The notes under the pieces are model-generated. The model was not told where the DNA came from. It saw nothing but the letters and a program-made list of their open reading frames with translations, and did not search any database. From positions 109,077,529 to 109,141,528 of the forward strand of contig CM069432.1 of the NCBI GenBank assembly GCA_035610365.1: DNA of 64,000 nt, in the 5' to 3' direction. Positions 22,655-34,143 of the stretch are shown in pieces; the stretch's first letter is position 1, and every line of letters begins with the position of its first letter. Source of the stretch: Aquatica leii. Lineage: Eukaryota; Arthropoda; Insecta; Coleoptera; Lampyridae. A program made the position numbers and the translations under genes.

Positions 22655-22800
22655 TCTTGGCATAATTATATCATTTCTCTACAGCATCTATGTCATTACA
22701 GTTTATCTAGATCTTGATAATTCACGGCAACTATACACACGGCATCTAATTATATCATTTCTACAGCATCCGTCGTGTTGTGGTTGATCTAGACTTTTCT
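22655..22800. repeat. Two-copy degenerate tandem duplication
   Basis: The segment around 'taattatatcatttct', 'acagcatc' and 'gatctaga' occurs twice about 88 bp apart. No other feature is seen. Confidence 0.6.
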
Positions 22801-23416
22801 AGTGGTCGGTACTTTCATATTCTTTCTCTCTTACTCTTAATACTCTGTAAAGAATCGCTTATTAAAAAAAAAATTCTAAAAAGTTAATGTTGATTATAAG
22901 AAAAATAGCACAAAAACTGCTGCATGCAAATTAGCAAAAAAAATTAAATTTAAGAAAATAACTACCAATTTCTTAAGAAAAATTAATGTTACTTGAATAT
23001 ATCAACTGCTTCTTTTTAAACGAGGTGTTGGTTTAATCAACAACATTAGAAATTAATTTAAAAAAAAAGAAATGGTCTAAACTAAATTAATAGTTAAGAA
23101 ATTTAAAAATCGCTGAAATTTAAAAAAAAATTTTTAAACTAACTTTTAATCAGGTAAATACTAAAATCAACTTTTTTAATTTAAAATAATCTTTTGTAGA
23201 GCATAAAATTGCATGTGTTTAAGCGTATAGGATTAATTTGCAAAATAAATAAACCACTTACCATTGTAATACAGAGAAACACTTTAATTTAAAACGTTCT
23301 TACTAGTACGCAGCTAAAACAAAACAAAGTGTGATCGCTAACAATAAAAGAAAGTGTCATTGCCAAAAATAAATTTTTACAATTATTACTTATTAATTAA
23401 AGTTTTATGATACATA
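22801..23416. other. AT-rich spacer
   Basis: I see no convincing gene. One good splice-donor-like GTAAGT on the minus strand (~23258-23263) has no exon I can support. Confidence 0.3.
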
Positions 23417-23881
23417 CCTGCCGATTCATTCAGGTCGCTGATTGTTTCAACAAATAACTTTTCCAATGACATGTAATTAGTGTAAATTCCATATGGTAGT
23501 AGTTATTCAAAAATTTTCTTTTGGAAGCCAAAGACATTATTATTATTATCATATATAACATTTTAAGATAAATCTTTTAAATTTTCAAATACTTCATCTT
23601 CAATGTCGCTGAATATGAAAGCAGTTAACTCCGATACTAAAGTAGGTCCAAACTTGCACGTTTTGAGTTCGTTTTGGTACACACCCGTGGCATTAAGTGT
23701 GTTATAAATTTCTTGATCTGTATAATTAAAAAATTATACTGTGATATTAACGTAAATTTAAGCATTTTACCGATAATTTTGCAATCTGCTGTATCAAGTT
23801 CTAAAATATTTTCTGAATTTCTGATTGAGTTTAGATACTCAACCCAATTTCTTTCATCCGTATTTGAAATACTTTATGCAT
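23417..23881 (-). pseudogene. Unrecognised exon-like fragments
   Basis: On the minus strand a first piece (to 23771) reads 'DERNWVEYLNSIRNSE' onward to a GTAAAA donor. The next piece begins after TTATACAG at 23717 and reads in the matching phase 'QEIYNTLNATGVYQNEL' and 'CKFGPTLVSELTAFIF', ending at TAA (23573-23575). A third piece near 23417-23520 ('YTNYMSLEKLFVETISDLN') runs into a strong GTATGT donor but has an in-frame stop upstream. Codon use and splice phases look genuine, yet there is a stop early in the first piece. It is probably a decayed gene or transposase. I do not recognise the family. Confidence 0.4.
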
Positions 23882-26433
23882 CTAAGAAATAATGGAACTA
23901 CTAAAACAAAAAAATGTAAACGTTTTACTTACACTATCCAAGTTAAATAATTTAATTAAGAAATAAATTTTTTAACTATGATTCAAAAACTAACGTTCAA
24001 AAAATTCAAGTTATTTTTTAAAATTTAGTTTAAAAAGAAACAAATTCTTATAGCATTATCAGTTATTGAAAAACAAATTTAACAAAAATCTTTAAGAGTT
24101 TTAAAAAATGTAAAACATTTTAAAGCTTACTTTTGTTTCCTGTTAGTTATAACTAATCAATGTAAAATTCTAAAACCATCGTTCAAAAATATTTGTTTTT
24201 AGTTTGCATTTCACACTCAGTTTTCAACTTTAGTTTGAAAATTAATAAAACTTCAATGTTTTAAATAATTAGCAGAGTTTTTTAAAGAAATACAAATAAC
24301 TTTAAAATGTTGCAGAAAGCAAAATATGTATGTAAAAATTGTGTGTGTTAAAGATTTTTATTAATGAATGTAAGATTCCAAAAGCAATGTTCCTCATCAT
24401 ATCTACTTGTTTTAACATATGTCAAATATTTTTCTACAATTGAAATTATATATTTTTTAATATGAATCTTTACAGTGTTAAAAAATAAAGTATTGTAATA
24501 CAGCAAATATTAATATTTGTTTCAAATTATTGATAATCGCTATATAATTATAGTGACAAGTTAGGTAATAAAATCCTAATTTTATTTTTGATAACGAGTA
24601 ATTGTTCATGTAGAAAGCGAGTAAATAATGTTATGGTAATGATTATGTAATTATAGTGACAAATTCTAGAAATTAAGTAAAATTGTTGAAAAGTATTTTA
24701 TGTAGTACATAAAAAGCACACAGTTTACGAGTAATACGAGTAATCTTAATTTGTAATATAAAAACTATTTATGTTGAGAAGCAGAAAGGAAAGAAAAACA
24801 GAAAGGGTAAATATTGCACTCGGACGTTATACTAAAATAATAATATCGTAAAAAAAATCATGTACCTTCTGTTAACGATAACGTGTAATATTACTTATAT
24901 ACAAAACAATTCTAGCATTTTGCACATTTCTATTGCGCAAACAAATGGTATTTAAAGCTACATTTTATTTATAAGAAAGAAGAATACATATACAAAAATA
25001 ATCAAAACAAAAAACTACACAACACAACAAAAACATTTATATAAGAATTGCAAGTTTTATTAAAAAAAATCTACTCGTGCGCATTTTAACACGAATGATT
25101 CACAAATTCACCTAAACCCAATTAACATTTTTTTTTCTCTACCACAAAAACAGGAAATGTTATTTTATTACTAAAGACTTACGTACAAACAAACAACTAA
25201 TTCAAATTGATGCAGATCAAACATTAATTGTAAAACTAAACCGAATTATAATTGTATTTGTTTAAGCTGTATTGCAGCTACAGTTCTAAATTTTAAATAT
25301 TGTTACTAATAAAAGTTTCCTTATAACAAAAAAAAAAAATCTTTGACAATTACAAGTAACGCAAACTAAAAATTACAAAACGAATAGTTAAATGAAACAA
25401 AACAAAAACGTCTAAAAATCGTTAATAACACTAGTATACTTTTCTTAACATGTAAAAATATTAGTAATTGTATTAACTGTAGTTAACGTCAAACCAAAAC
25501 TAAACAACATTATTGAAACCATAAAGATTATTTGAGTAACATAATTTTGTATTTCATTTGTTAACAAAAATTTTGATGCACTCGTTAAAACTTATTTTAT
25601 ATAAAACTTCTCTAAAAACACAATTTAACAAAGTTGTAATATCAGCTAATTCAAAAACTACTCCTGAAATATTAATACACTTGACTCTAAGCTGGTGAAA
25701 TGAAATTTCTAATAAGATCTGTATACGTTTCTATTACATTAATATTACAAACTGTTTAAATCAGTCTGTAAATATTATAACGTTACAATTACTTAAGATT
25801 ACAAGCAAAAAATGTTATTCGAAATTCATATATAGGTACATATATAGAAATAAATGTTTATAACAAGTTTAGAACACGTTTAAAGATAGTGAATAAGTTG
25901 AAAACTTATTTTACATCTCAACTAGACAATGTGGTTATTTTCACAATTTTATTGAAAATGTAGTATACAACTTAGTAAATGGCAAACCAAATGAAAATAT
26001 TAATCATTTTTGTAATAAACACGTAATTACTAACAAATAAACTTTTAATTTAACGATTAACAGAAAAGAAAGAAAACATTTTTAACAAAATCTACTCTAA
26101 AAAGCAAAGTTACATAAGTGAATAAAAAACGTGTAAAATAGGAAATTTTCCTTATGCAAATTTCGATTAGTTATAGTAATTACAGTCAATAACAATGTAA
26201 TTAATGACTAAGGAAAGCCACAAACATATTTTTAACAAAAACTATATCAATTTTGTTTTAAACGATAATAATTAGATACTTTTATATCATAATCTCAAGA
26301 AACAAATAAAAATTGTAAAAATTGTTAAAAGTGCAATAGGAATTTACTGGAGTTATTAGAAGTAAAAGAAGAAAAAACTTTTTTCAATGTTTATAATTAC
26401 TTAGTCATGCTGAAATAGAAAATTAAAAACATA
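23882..26433. other. Long AT-rich non-coding stretch
   Basis: About 2.5 kb of very AT-rich DNA. I found no open frame of note, RNA gene or clear repeat boundary in it. Confidence 0.5.
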
Positions 26434-28384
26434 AAGAATACATTTATAACAAAAACTATTTAGAAATTTAGTTTTTTGTTCAAATGATTAAAATTAGTTA
26501 CTCTAATAGGTACCATAATCTCAAACAGTAAACAGATAAATTATATATTTTTGTAAAGGACAAAAAAAAGCAATGCATGTACAAACTGTAAAAAAAAAGT
26601 AAATGTTACAATAAAACAGCTACTAAAAACTTAAAGCAAAATTTAAAAGAACAAGAGAAGAAAACTACTTAAAGAATATCTGTTCTAATAAAAATTGTTT
26701 TATAGTAAATGGTGTTATTGTTTAATTAAAAATTTTAAACTTACATGTTTTTAAACGTAGTCTACGTTCTTTGTCAAATAATAAATTACAACCACAAATA
26801 TCTAGAAACATTTGAAGGTAAATAAGATCATAATTTTAATTTGCCATTCGTTCAAAATTAAATTATTGTTTAAAATATTGTAACTAAGAAGAAAAGAAAA
26901 CGCTTTAGTTATATTTGACACTTTATTATATTATAATTTTTTTGGGTTTGACAGGTTTTAATAACATTAACATTTAGTAAATTCATTCAAATTGAATCTG
27001 TTAATCACTAACCGATATCTAGTGTATTAATTTGGAATTTTGTATTGAGAAGCAAGTACGAGATATTCACGAACGAATAGACTTGTTTATAATTTCAATT
27101 TTTGTACTAAGATTTTTTTTTGATGATGTAATCTTAATAACATACTTCGTTCCACGTGTGCACTAGTGTAAACCGTTAATTAAATATTATAATATGTTTT
27201 ACAATTTAAGAATTTTTAAATTTAAAGTATTAACTCTAGGGGTACTTGCGTAACGTTTAATTTTCTTCCTAAAGTTAATGTTACGAATAATTACTATTAA
27301 AATCAAACTTTATTAAAAATAGAAAACGAAATTACAAAACCGTTTTAATACGCAAAGCAAAACTGATATACACATTGTCACCTAATCTATAGTAAACAAT
27401 TACGAACAGATTCATTTATAAATTTACAATGAACGTACGAGTTGAATCTATTAAATGTTACTTCTAGTTGGTAGCAGTGTATTTAAAAGTAAATAAATAA
27501 ATCATTAAAATATATGCTGTAACGTTTAAGAAACATTTAGTGTTACTTTAGATTATAAAAGATAGAGGATACGAAATAGAGCTACGTAAACCAAAGCAAA
27601 TTGGTCTCTAATCGGCAGTGGCGGACAACTAAAAGCTATAACAGGATTACTTCTTTTAACTTCAATTATGAAAAATTTATTGTATACACCCACGGCTCTT
27701 GGAATGGTTATGTTACCTTTATTAATTTTTTTAATATAAATTATTAGTTAACAAGTGTGAAACCGTCTTAGTAGTTATGCTTATGACGAATTGCTTTCTT
27801 ATATTTATAAAATTTACATACAACATAACATGTACTTTTTGTTTACTTTTGCAAGCTTTAGTCTAAATTTCTTTCTTCTGCTATTACTGTCACTATTAAA
27901 AACTGTACGAACCACAATTCCAGCAAATGTTAAATTACGTTCAAACAAGATTTATTTAAAATATGTATTTAAAATGAAATAGCGATACACAACTTATTGT
28001 GAACTAGATCAATGGCAATCAGATACTATATTAATTTAAAAAAATAATAATAAAACAGTTTAAAATAAGAAATATCTAACAATTTTAGATAATGTTTAAA
28101 CAAAATTTGAGAATGAAATTGTGTTTTAATTCATTTATATTATAGAAAATTTGTATAAAGTTTTTACCAGTTTAACGATGACCTGTTAAGTTAAGTTTTT
28201 AGTAGCTGTAACATTGTAACATTTACTTTTTTTACAGTTTCTACATGCATTGCTTTTCTTGTTCATTAAAAAAATAGTTTATCTGTTTACTGTTTGAGAT
28301 TATGGTACCTATTAGAGTATCTAATTTTAATCATTTGAACGAAAAACTAAATTGCTAAATCGTTTTTGTTATAAATGTATTCTT
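26434..28384. repeat. Inverted repeat pair, ~200-bp arms, 1.56-kb spacer
   Basis: Sequence at 26434-26632 (containing 'ggtaccataatctcaaacag') is the inverted complement of 28191-28384 with scattered mismatches. The spacer is AT-rich and non-coding. I could not find terminal motifs or a target duplication, so it may be a decayed long-TIR transposon or two opposed copies of one repeat. Gypsy-3 inserted 46 bp to its right. Confidence 0.7.
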
Positions 28385-28430
28385 ATAATTAATTACTAAT
28401 GACTTTCTAATGAAATCATCATTGACCTCG

Positions 28431-30410
28431 TGTTACATGCCAAAATTAACACAAATTCACTGCCTGAAATGAAGTAACATAAACGGGTTGTGCCACTAGC
28501 TCAATGGAGAAGGGGGTGGGTTTTATTTAAAAGTTTCGTGATCGAATTGGATAAACTTGACGAAAACACAAAATCGAAAAGTAATAATGTCGAAATCAAA
28601 GGGCGCCAGGAAGGAATAAAGCTTAATGGACTTCTGACCCTTGCCAACCACAAGTCCGCTTCTGTAGTATACACCCTAAACGGACTTACCTTAGAGGGTG
28701 TATTTCGCTAAAATCTAAAATAAACTAATAAAGTTACACACGCGGAGGCCGACGGAATTAAAAGCTCTTTACATTTAACAAATTTAACATTTATTGAATG
28801 AATAAAACAAAATGAACAAAATAATTGAATTGAAAGTATCAAAATTAATTACAAAAATCAGGAACAAAAGATACGTGCATGCACGTTTGATCAAAACAAA
28901 TTTAAAGTTAATGGGATAAACAAAACAAACAAAATAATCAAATACAAAATACAGAATTTAAAGAAATAAAACAGCATAAATTAATACATCTTAATTCATC
29001 TAAGATCACGGCCGTGTCCGCGTTGAAATAATTCAAAACAAAATGAAAAATACTTATAAAACTAACATATAAATATAAAATTTGACTCGATAATTCGGTC
29101 CCGTTTAATAAATTTTAACTCGGGATTAAAACAGTACCGTAAAATACGGTCATTAATCAGTTACATTAACGTTAACTTCGAGACACTTGTAATACTTTTT
29201 CTTAAAATTCAAAGCTTTTAACACTTAATCGCGTAAACACAAAAATTTCACATATCAATAGATGATGCAAAATAAATACCTTGAATTATTTGTAGTCGGG
29301 CTTTTGGTTAGCGTAGGCCAGCTGTCGTCGTCCAGAACCTCGATAGGGTACCAAATCCAGATGAATAATTTACCCACGGAAGATTTATTAATCCCCCCAA
29401 GGCGAAAGATATGAGATTGCGAAACAAACTCACGCACAAATTCACTTAACGATACATGCGATATTATTTAGGAAAACAGTGATCTCCATAAACCGTAATT
29501 ACGAAAAAGGAAAGTTTTATTTTCCACTTAAAGAATCACTGAACCATTTTCATTGACTTCCGCGGTAACTACTAGAAAAGGTGAATTATCACCCGCGATA
29601 ACTACATTCTGACGACTGTCAACCAACTAACTTCGAACTCCTTCTCCATTTACCAAAATCACATCTATATATCAACTTTTGTCGACTGCCCTTTCCACAA
29701 AGGCTGTCTTCGAAACTTCAAGAACCAAAACACTCTCGTTAAGAAGTGTGATAAAGAGGAAATCATTCCCCATTACGTCATATTTATAGAATTTGGACAC
29801 AGCGTTTCGCTTGTACGTGAAAATGTCAAATTGACAAAATATTATATTACAAGAATTTAGACTGCCTAATAAATTAAGATAATGACTTAATTTTTCCACG
29901 TAATCTAAACGATTGACATAAAGAAATTCAAGTACGAATGTACTTGAACAAAGAACTTTTGAACTAACTTATAATAAACAAACGGCGAAAATATAATTAA
30001 TTACGATTATATCTCAGAAAGGAAACATAAATTACAACTGGAATTTTCAACAAACCAAGTGAAATATTCAATAAGCAAAATCGCGAAATCAGATGGTTTA
30101 CGGCGTAACAAAATACAAAACTTTATCCACAATTTACATTGTAACTTTGAATTTAAAATCGTAAAATAACTTATTAAACTCAATCTAAAATCACATTAAA
30201 ACAAATACAGAATACATTAAATGAAAATCGTCAATCCAAATACTGTGTCCGTTACCAAAAATTACTTAAACAACCAATCGATTTTAAACGATGGTTACAC
30301 CGAGCTAAAAGAAAAATCGAGAAAGAAAAAAAACGCAAATTCAGCCAGCTGAATCTATTTATGGGGCCTGTCATAAAAAGAACACTGCTGAACTTCAAAC
30401 GCAGGTTACA
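28431..30410 (-). repeat. Gypsy-3 3' LTR
   Basis: This LTR runs tgttacatgc to caggttaca on the plus strand, 1980 bp, and is a direct repeat of 35636-37588. It carries about 25 extra bases near the left end compared with its partner. The tract aggggagg lies just inside the element on the minus strand and is the likely polypurine tract. Confidence 0.95.
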
Positions 30411-30418
30411 CCTCCCCT

Positions 30419-30906
30419 ACTTAAAGAGGGATTTCCCAAATCACTCTATAAGCAATCCACAAAAACTAAAACTAAACGAAAACTAAACCTATGGTTCTCG
30501 CGATCTCGCAATCATCGAGAACCCCTAACGAAACTAACGGAACAAAACTAAACGATAAGAAGGGTAGCATATGTTTGGGTTCGACACAGATCACCCGATG
30601 CTGCACAATAGAAGCTGCGCTTCACGAGATCCGCGCATTGCGTTTTTCCCACAACTACTGCCCTCACCGAGCGATGGCACCTAGCCGCAAACACTACAGA
30701 AATAAAAGATAAGAACAGACAAGATAGCAGAAGAAAGAAAAATGGAAATGACAGAACCGTTGTTTAGTCGCCTCGTACGACAAGTGGTGTCCCCACTGTA
30801 GAGAAATATTCTTAGTCCGTCTCTACACGGAACCCAAAAACGAAACTAACTAACCTAACAACAAAACAAAAACAAAAGAAAAATACTCAAACGGTACAAC
30901 CTAAAA
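30419..30906 (-). other. Gypsy-3 3' untranslated region
   Basis: About 490 bp between the pol stop and the 3' LTR. I see no gene in it. Confidence 0.7.
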
Positions 30907-33900
30907 CTATTTATCCCCAGTCGGGTTTAACTTTAAGTCCTTGGCGTTCCATATGCCTTTAGATGCTCCCGTGTCATCAGACAACTCATAGGTCTGATAC
31001 GAAACTTTCCGTTTCACGTAGAACGGACCGATAAACTTAGGTGCCAGTTTGGCCGAGAAATATCGAGATGCATCTGAAAGAACATAATTCTTTCGCCACA
31101 CTGTGTCTCCCACCTCAAAAGGTGCTGGACGACGACGTAAATCGTAATAATGTTTAGCGCGGACATAAGCGGCATTCAAGCGATTCTTAATGTCGACGTA
31201 AACTTCTCTAAAAGCTGGGCCTCTTTCGGCCAAAAAGGTACGATCTGCAAAAGCTAGATCGTCGATAGTGTCTGAATCGGTAGTTTTTCCATGACGTGAT
31301 CCGTCGAGACAGATTTCACGTCCAAAATTAGCGAAAAACGGCGTTAAGCCGGTGACTTCATGTACAGCGGTACGAATAGCACATGCTACTTTAGCAAGAT
31401 ACTTATCCCAATGTCGATAGTTGTCTTCGATATATGACGATAACATTGTCTTCATGACTCGGTTGACTCTTTCAGTTGGATTCGCTTGTGGATGATAATT
31501 AGCGTTAAAAATAATTTTGGATTTATATGACGAAACCATTTTCTTAAACTCTGCACTACAAAACTGTGTGCCGTTATCACACAAAAGATATTGAGGAACT
31601 CCAAACATTAAAAAGACATCTTCTTCAAGACGTTTAGTAACTGCTGCGGCAGTAGCGGAACGTAACGGGAAAAATAAAACAAATTTAGAAAAATAATCTG
31701 CAACCACAAGGATATACGAATAACCACTCTTAGATGGCGGTAGCGGTCCAACAAGATCGGTAGAAATCAACTGCCAAGGTTTGTCCACAACAGGATGACG
31801 GGTCATAAGGCCAGCAGGACGTTTCTGTTCTGGCTTATGCGTGATACAAACTTTACAACCATTGATGTAACGAATAACGTCAGCCTTCATTTTAGGCCAG
31901 TAATAAAGCGGAACTATTCGTTCGAGAGTCTTAAAAATACCAAGGTGTCCAGAGGTAGGCTCATCGTGAAACTTTGACAATATTTCGAGTCGTTTAGACT
32001 TAGGCACAACTTCTCTCCAATTGTCATTCTCAGAACGAAGATCGGGATAGTCGACGGTAACATGCTTAAATAGCTTTCCGTTACTAATTTTCCACTGTGG
32101 AAAAGCGTTAGGTTTTGAACGTACACGTTCCATAAGTTTCGTTAACCATTTGTCCGAAGACTTAGGTTCGGTAATGTCACAATCGGTAGTAATGTTGTCG
32201 ATAGCTGGTACTGAACGAGATAATGCGTCAGGTACGACATGATCCTTTTCTTTACGATGAATGATCGTAAAATCAAATTGCTGCAGTCTAACAGCCCATC
32301 GTGCTAGACGACCGGTAGGTTCCTTTAAATTGTGTAACCAGACTAATGATGCGTGATCGGTAACTACAGTGAAAGTTGTTCCTTCAAGATAAGGGCGTAA
32401 TTTTTCAATAGACCAAAGGACAGCCAAACACTCCTTTTCGGTAGTGGAATACTTGCGTTCACATTTCGTGAGCGACCTACTATTATAACAAATAACACGT
32501 TCTTCACCGTCGATAAACTGTGTAAGAACGGAACCGAGACCAAAATCAGAAGCGTCAGTTTGAACTGTAAACGGAACATTAAAATCAGGGCAAGACAAAA
32601 TAGGTGCGGAAACTAAACAATTCTTAATAATCTGAAAGGCTTCATCACAATCACTAGTCCAATTAAAGCTGGAATTCTTCTTTAACAGAGACGTCAATGG
32701 AGCGATAATTGTCGAAAAATTCGGTACAAATCGGCGATACCACGAGGCCATGCCTATAATTCTTCTAACTTCAGCGACACCAGTGGGAACTGGAATACGC
32801 AAAATTGCATCAACCTTTTCCGGGTCAACCGACAAACCAGTAGAATTTACGATAAAACCAAGATACTTAAGTTCAGGTTTACAAAAATGACATTTGTCTT
32901 TACTTAACATCAAATTAGCCTCTCTAAGGCGACGGAGAACTTCAGTTAACACTTCCATGTGTTTCTCGAAGGAAGGAGCGCAAATAATGACGTCATCTAA
33001 ATAAACAAAAACGTAAGGTTCTAATTCGGGACCTAAAACTCGATCAATCAACCTCTGCCAAGAAGCTGGTGCGTTAGCTAAACCAAACGGTAAGCGCGTG
33101 AATTGGAATAACCCACGGTTCGGAACTGTAAAAGCGGTATACTGCTTAGACTCTTCGCTTAAAGGAATCTGCCAATAAGCGGACTTAATGTCGAGAGATG
33201 AAATAAACTTTGCGTCACGAAGACGATCCAAAATAGACGAAACGTAAGGTAAAGGATAAGCGTCCTTTTCGGTAACTTTGTTGACTTTTCTAAAGTCCAC
33301 GCAAAAACGATACGAGTTGTCCTTCTTCTTCACCAATAAGATCGGGCTCGACCAAGCGCTGTTTGATTTTTCTACAACGCCTAACTTCAACATTTTCTCT
33401 AACTCCAGATCGATTTGTTTCTGGATAAACGGCGAAACTCGGTAATATCGTTGCTTAATTGGTTCGGAAGTAGTTTTGATCTGATGTTCGATCAAGTTGG
33501 TGCATCCAAAATTTTCATTCGAAGAAGAAAAGTGATTACTAACTAAATTATCTAACTGATTGAGCTGTTCTGAGGAAAGATCGAGACGAGACTTAATAAC
33601 GGAATCTTTATCTTCCAATTGTGAAATGGTGTCCATATTTTCGAAACGCCATTCACCTTTTCTAAGATCGGGAACGATACCTGCTTGTTTCCAAAAATCA
33701 ACACCTAAAATTAAATTATGCGGAACGTCAAGAACAACTAAAACTTCTAAAACAACAATTTTTCCTTTAAGTTCGATTGGGACGAGAAGTGAACCTAAAC
33801 TTTGTACTGATTTACCATTAGCGACAATACAATTAACTTTAACTGACTTATTTAATTTCAAACCTAACTGACTAAAAATTTCCCAACCCTTAGAACCAAC

Positions 33901-34143
33901 AATAGTGCGAGAAGCGCCACTATCTAATAAACTTAAAATTTCGTGACCAAAAACTTTAACGTAGACAAAAGGTCTTTCGTCAGACTCAGCAGACTCTAAA
34001 ACATAATCTAACACGACTTTATTCTTAACAAAACTCTTATTCTTCGAAGAATGTAAACTATTAAAATAGACAGCCGATTTAACTTTGACCTCTGACGTCA
34101 CTAAACGGCTTCTTAGTACGTCCTTTACTCGTTTCCCGAACAC
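30907..34143 (-). CDS. Gypsy-3 Pol polyprotein
   Basis: The 1078-residue open frame holds all Pol domains in order. Protease is at ~50-170 (active site 'LLDSGASRTIVGS'). Reverse transcriptase is at ~230-470 with 'YRFCVDFRKVNKV', 'SSLDIKSAYWQIPL' and catalytic 'VFVYLDDVIIC'. RNase H is at ~510-640 ('VQTDASDFGLGSVL', 'YSTTEKECLAVLWSIEKL', 'TDHASLVWL'). The integrase zinc finger H2C2 is near 'HDEPTSGHLG' and 'CKVCITHKP'. The integrase core has 'STDLVGPLP' and 'LCDNGTQF', followed by 'HPQANPTERVNR'. It ends with a GPF-type module ('KFIGPFYVKRK'). It overlaps gag by 19 bp in another frame, fitting family frameshifting. Confidence 0.95.
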   Translation of the reverse strand: MFGKRVKDVLRSRLVTSEVKVKSAVYFNSLHSSKNKSFVKNKVVLDYVLESAESDERPFVYVKVFGHEILSLLDSGASRTIVGSKGWEIFSQLGLKLNKSVKVNCIVANGKSVQSLGSLLVPIELKGKIVVLEVLVVLDVPHNLILGVDFWKQAGIVPDLRKGEWRFENMDTISQLEDKDSVIKSRLDLSSEQLNQLDNLVSNHFSSSNENFGCTNLIEHQIKTTSEPIKQRYYRVSPFIQKQIDLELEKMLKLGVVEKSNSAWSSPILLVKKKDNSYRFCVDFRKVNKVTEKDAYPLPYVSSILDRLRDAKFISSLDIKSAYWQIPLSEESKQYTAFTVPNRGLFQFTRLPFGLANAPASWQRLIDRVLGPELEPYVFVYLDDVIICAPSFEKHMEVLTEVLRRLREANLMLSKDKCHFCKPELKYLGFIVNSTGLSVDPEKVDAILRIPVPTGVAEVRRIIGMASWYRRFVPNFSTIIAPLTSLLKKNSSFNWTSDCDEAFQIIKNCLVSAPILSCPDFNVPFTVQTDASDFGLGSVLTQFIDGEERVICYNSRSLTKCERKYSTTEKECLAVLWSIEKLRPYLEGTTFTVVTDHASLVWLHNLKEPTGRLARWAVRLQQFDFTIIHRKEKDHVVPDALSRSVPAIDNITTDCDITEPKSSDKWLTKLMERVRSKPNAFPQWKISNGKLFKHVTVDYPDLRSENDNWREVVPKSKRLEILSKFHDEPTSGHLGIFKTLERIVPLYYWPKMKADVIRYINGCKVCITHKPEQKRPAGLMTRHPVVDKPWQLISTDLVGPLPPSKSGYSYILVVADYFSKFVLFFPLRSATAAAVTKRLEEDVFLMFGVPQYLLCDNGTQFCSAEFKKMVSSYKSKIIFNANYHPQANPTERVNRVMKTMLSSYIEDNYRHWDKYLAKVACAIRTAVHEVTGLTPFFANFGREICLDGSRHGKTTDSDTIDDLAFADRTFLAERGPAFREVYVDIKNRLNAAYVRAKHYYDLRRRPAPFEVGDTVWRKNYVLSDASRYFSAKLAPKFIGPFYVKRKVSYQTYELSDDTGASKGIWNAKDLKLNPTGDK

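Noticed and set aside
27617-27628. cagtggcggaca, a hAT-like terminus
   Set aside because: No opposite end or 8-bp duplication found nearby.
23882-28430. Possible large element or gene in the 4.5-kb AT-rich tract
   Set aside because: No long frame, splice-consistent exon chain or terminal repeats beyond the inverted pair already listed.
29672-29899. 75-residue frame repeated at 36850-37077
   Set aside because: It occurs at the same position in both Gypsy-3 LTRs and has no family features.
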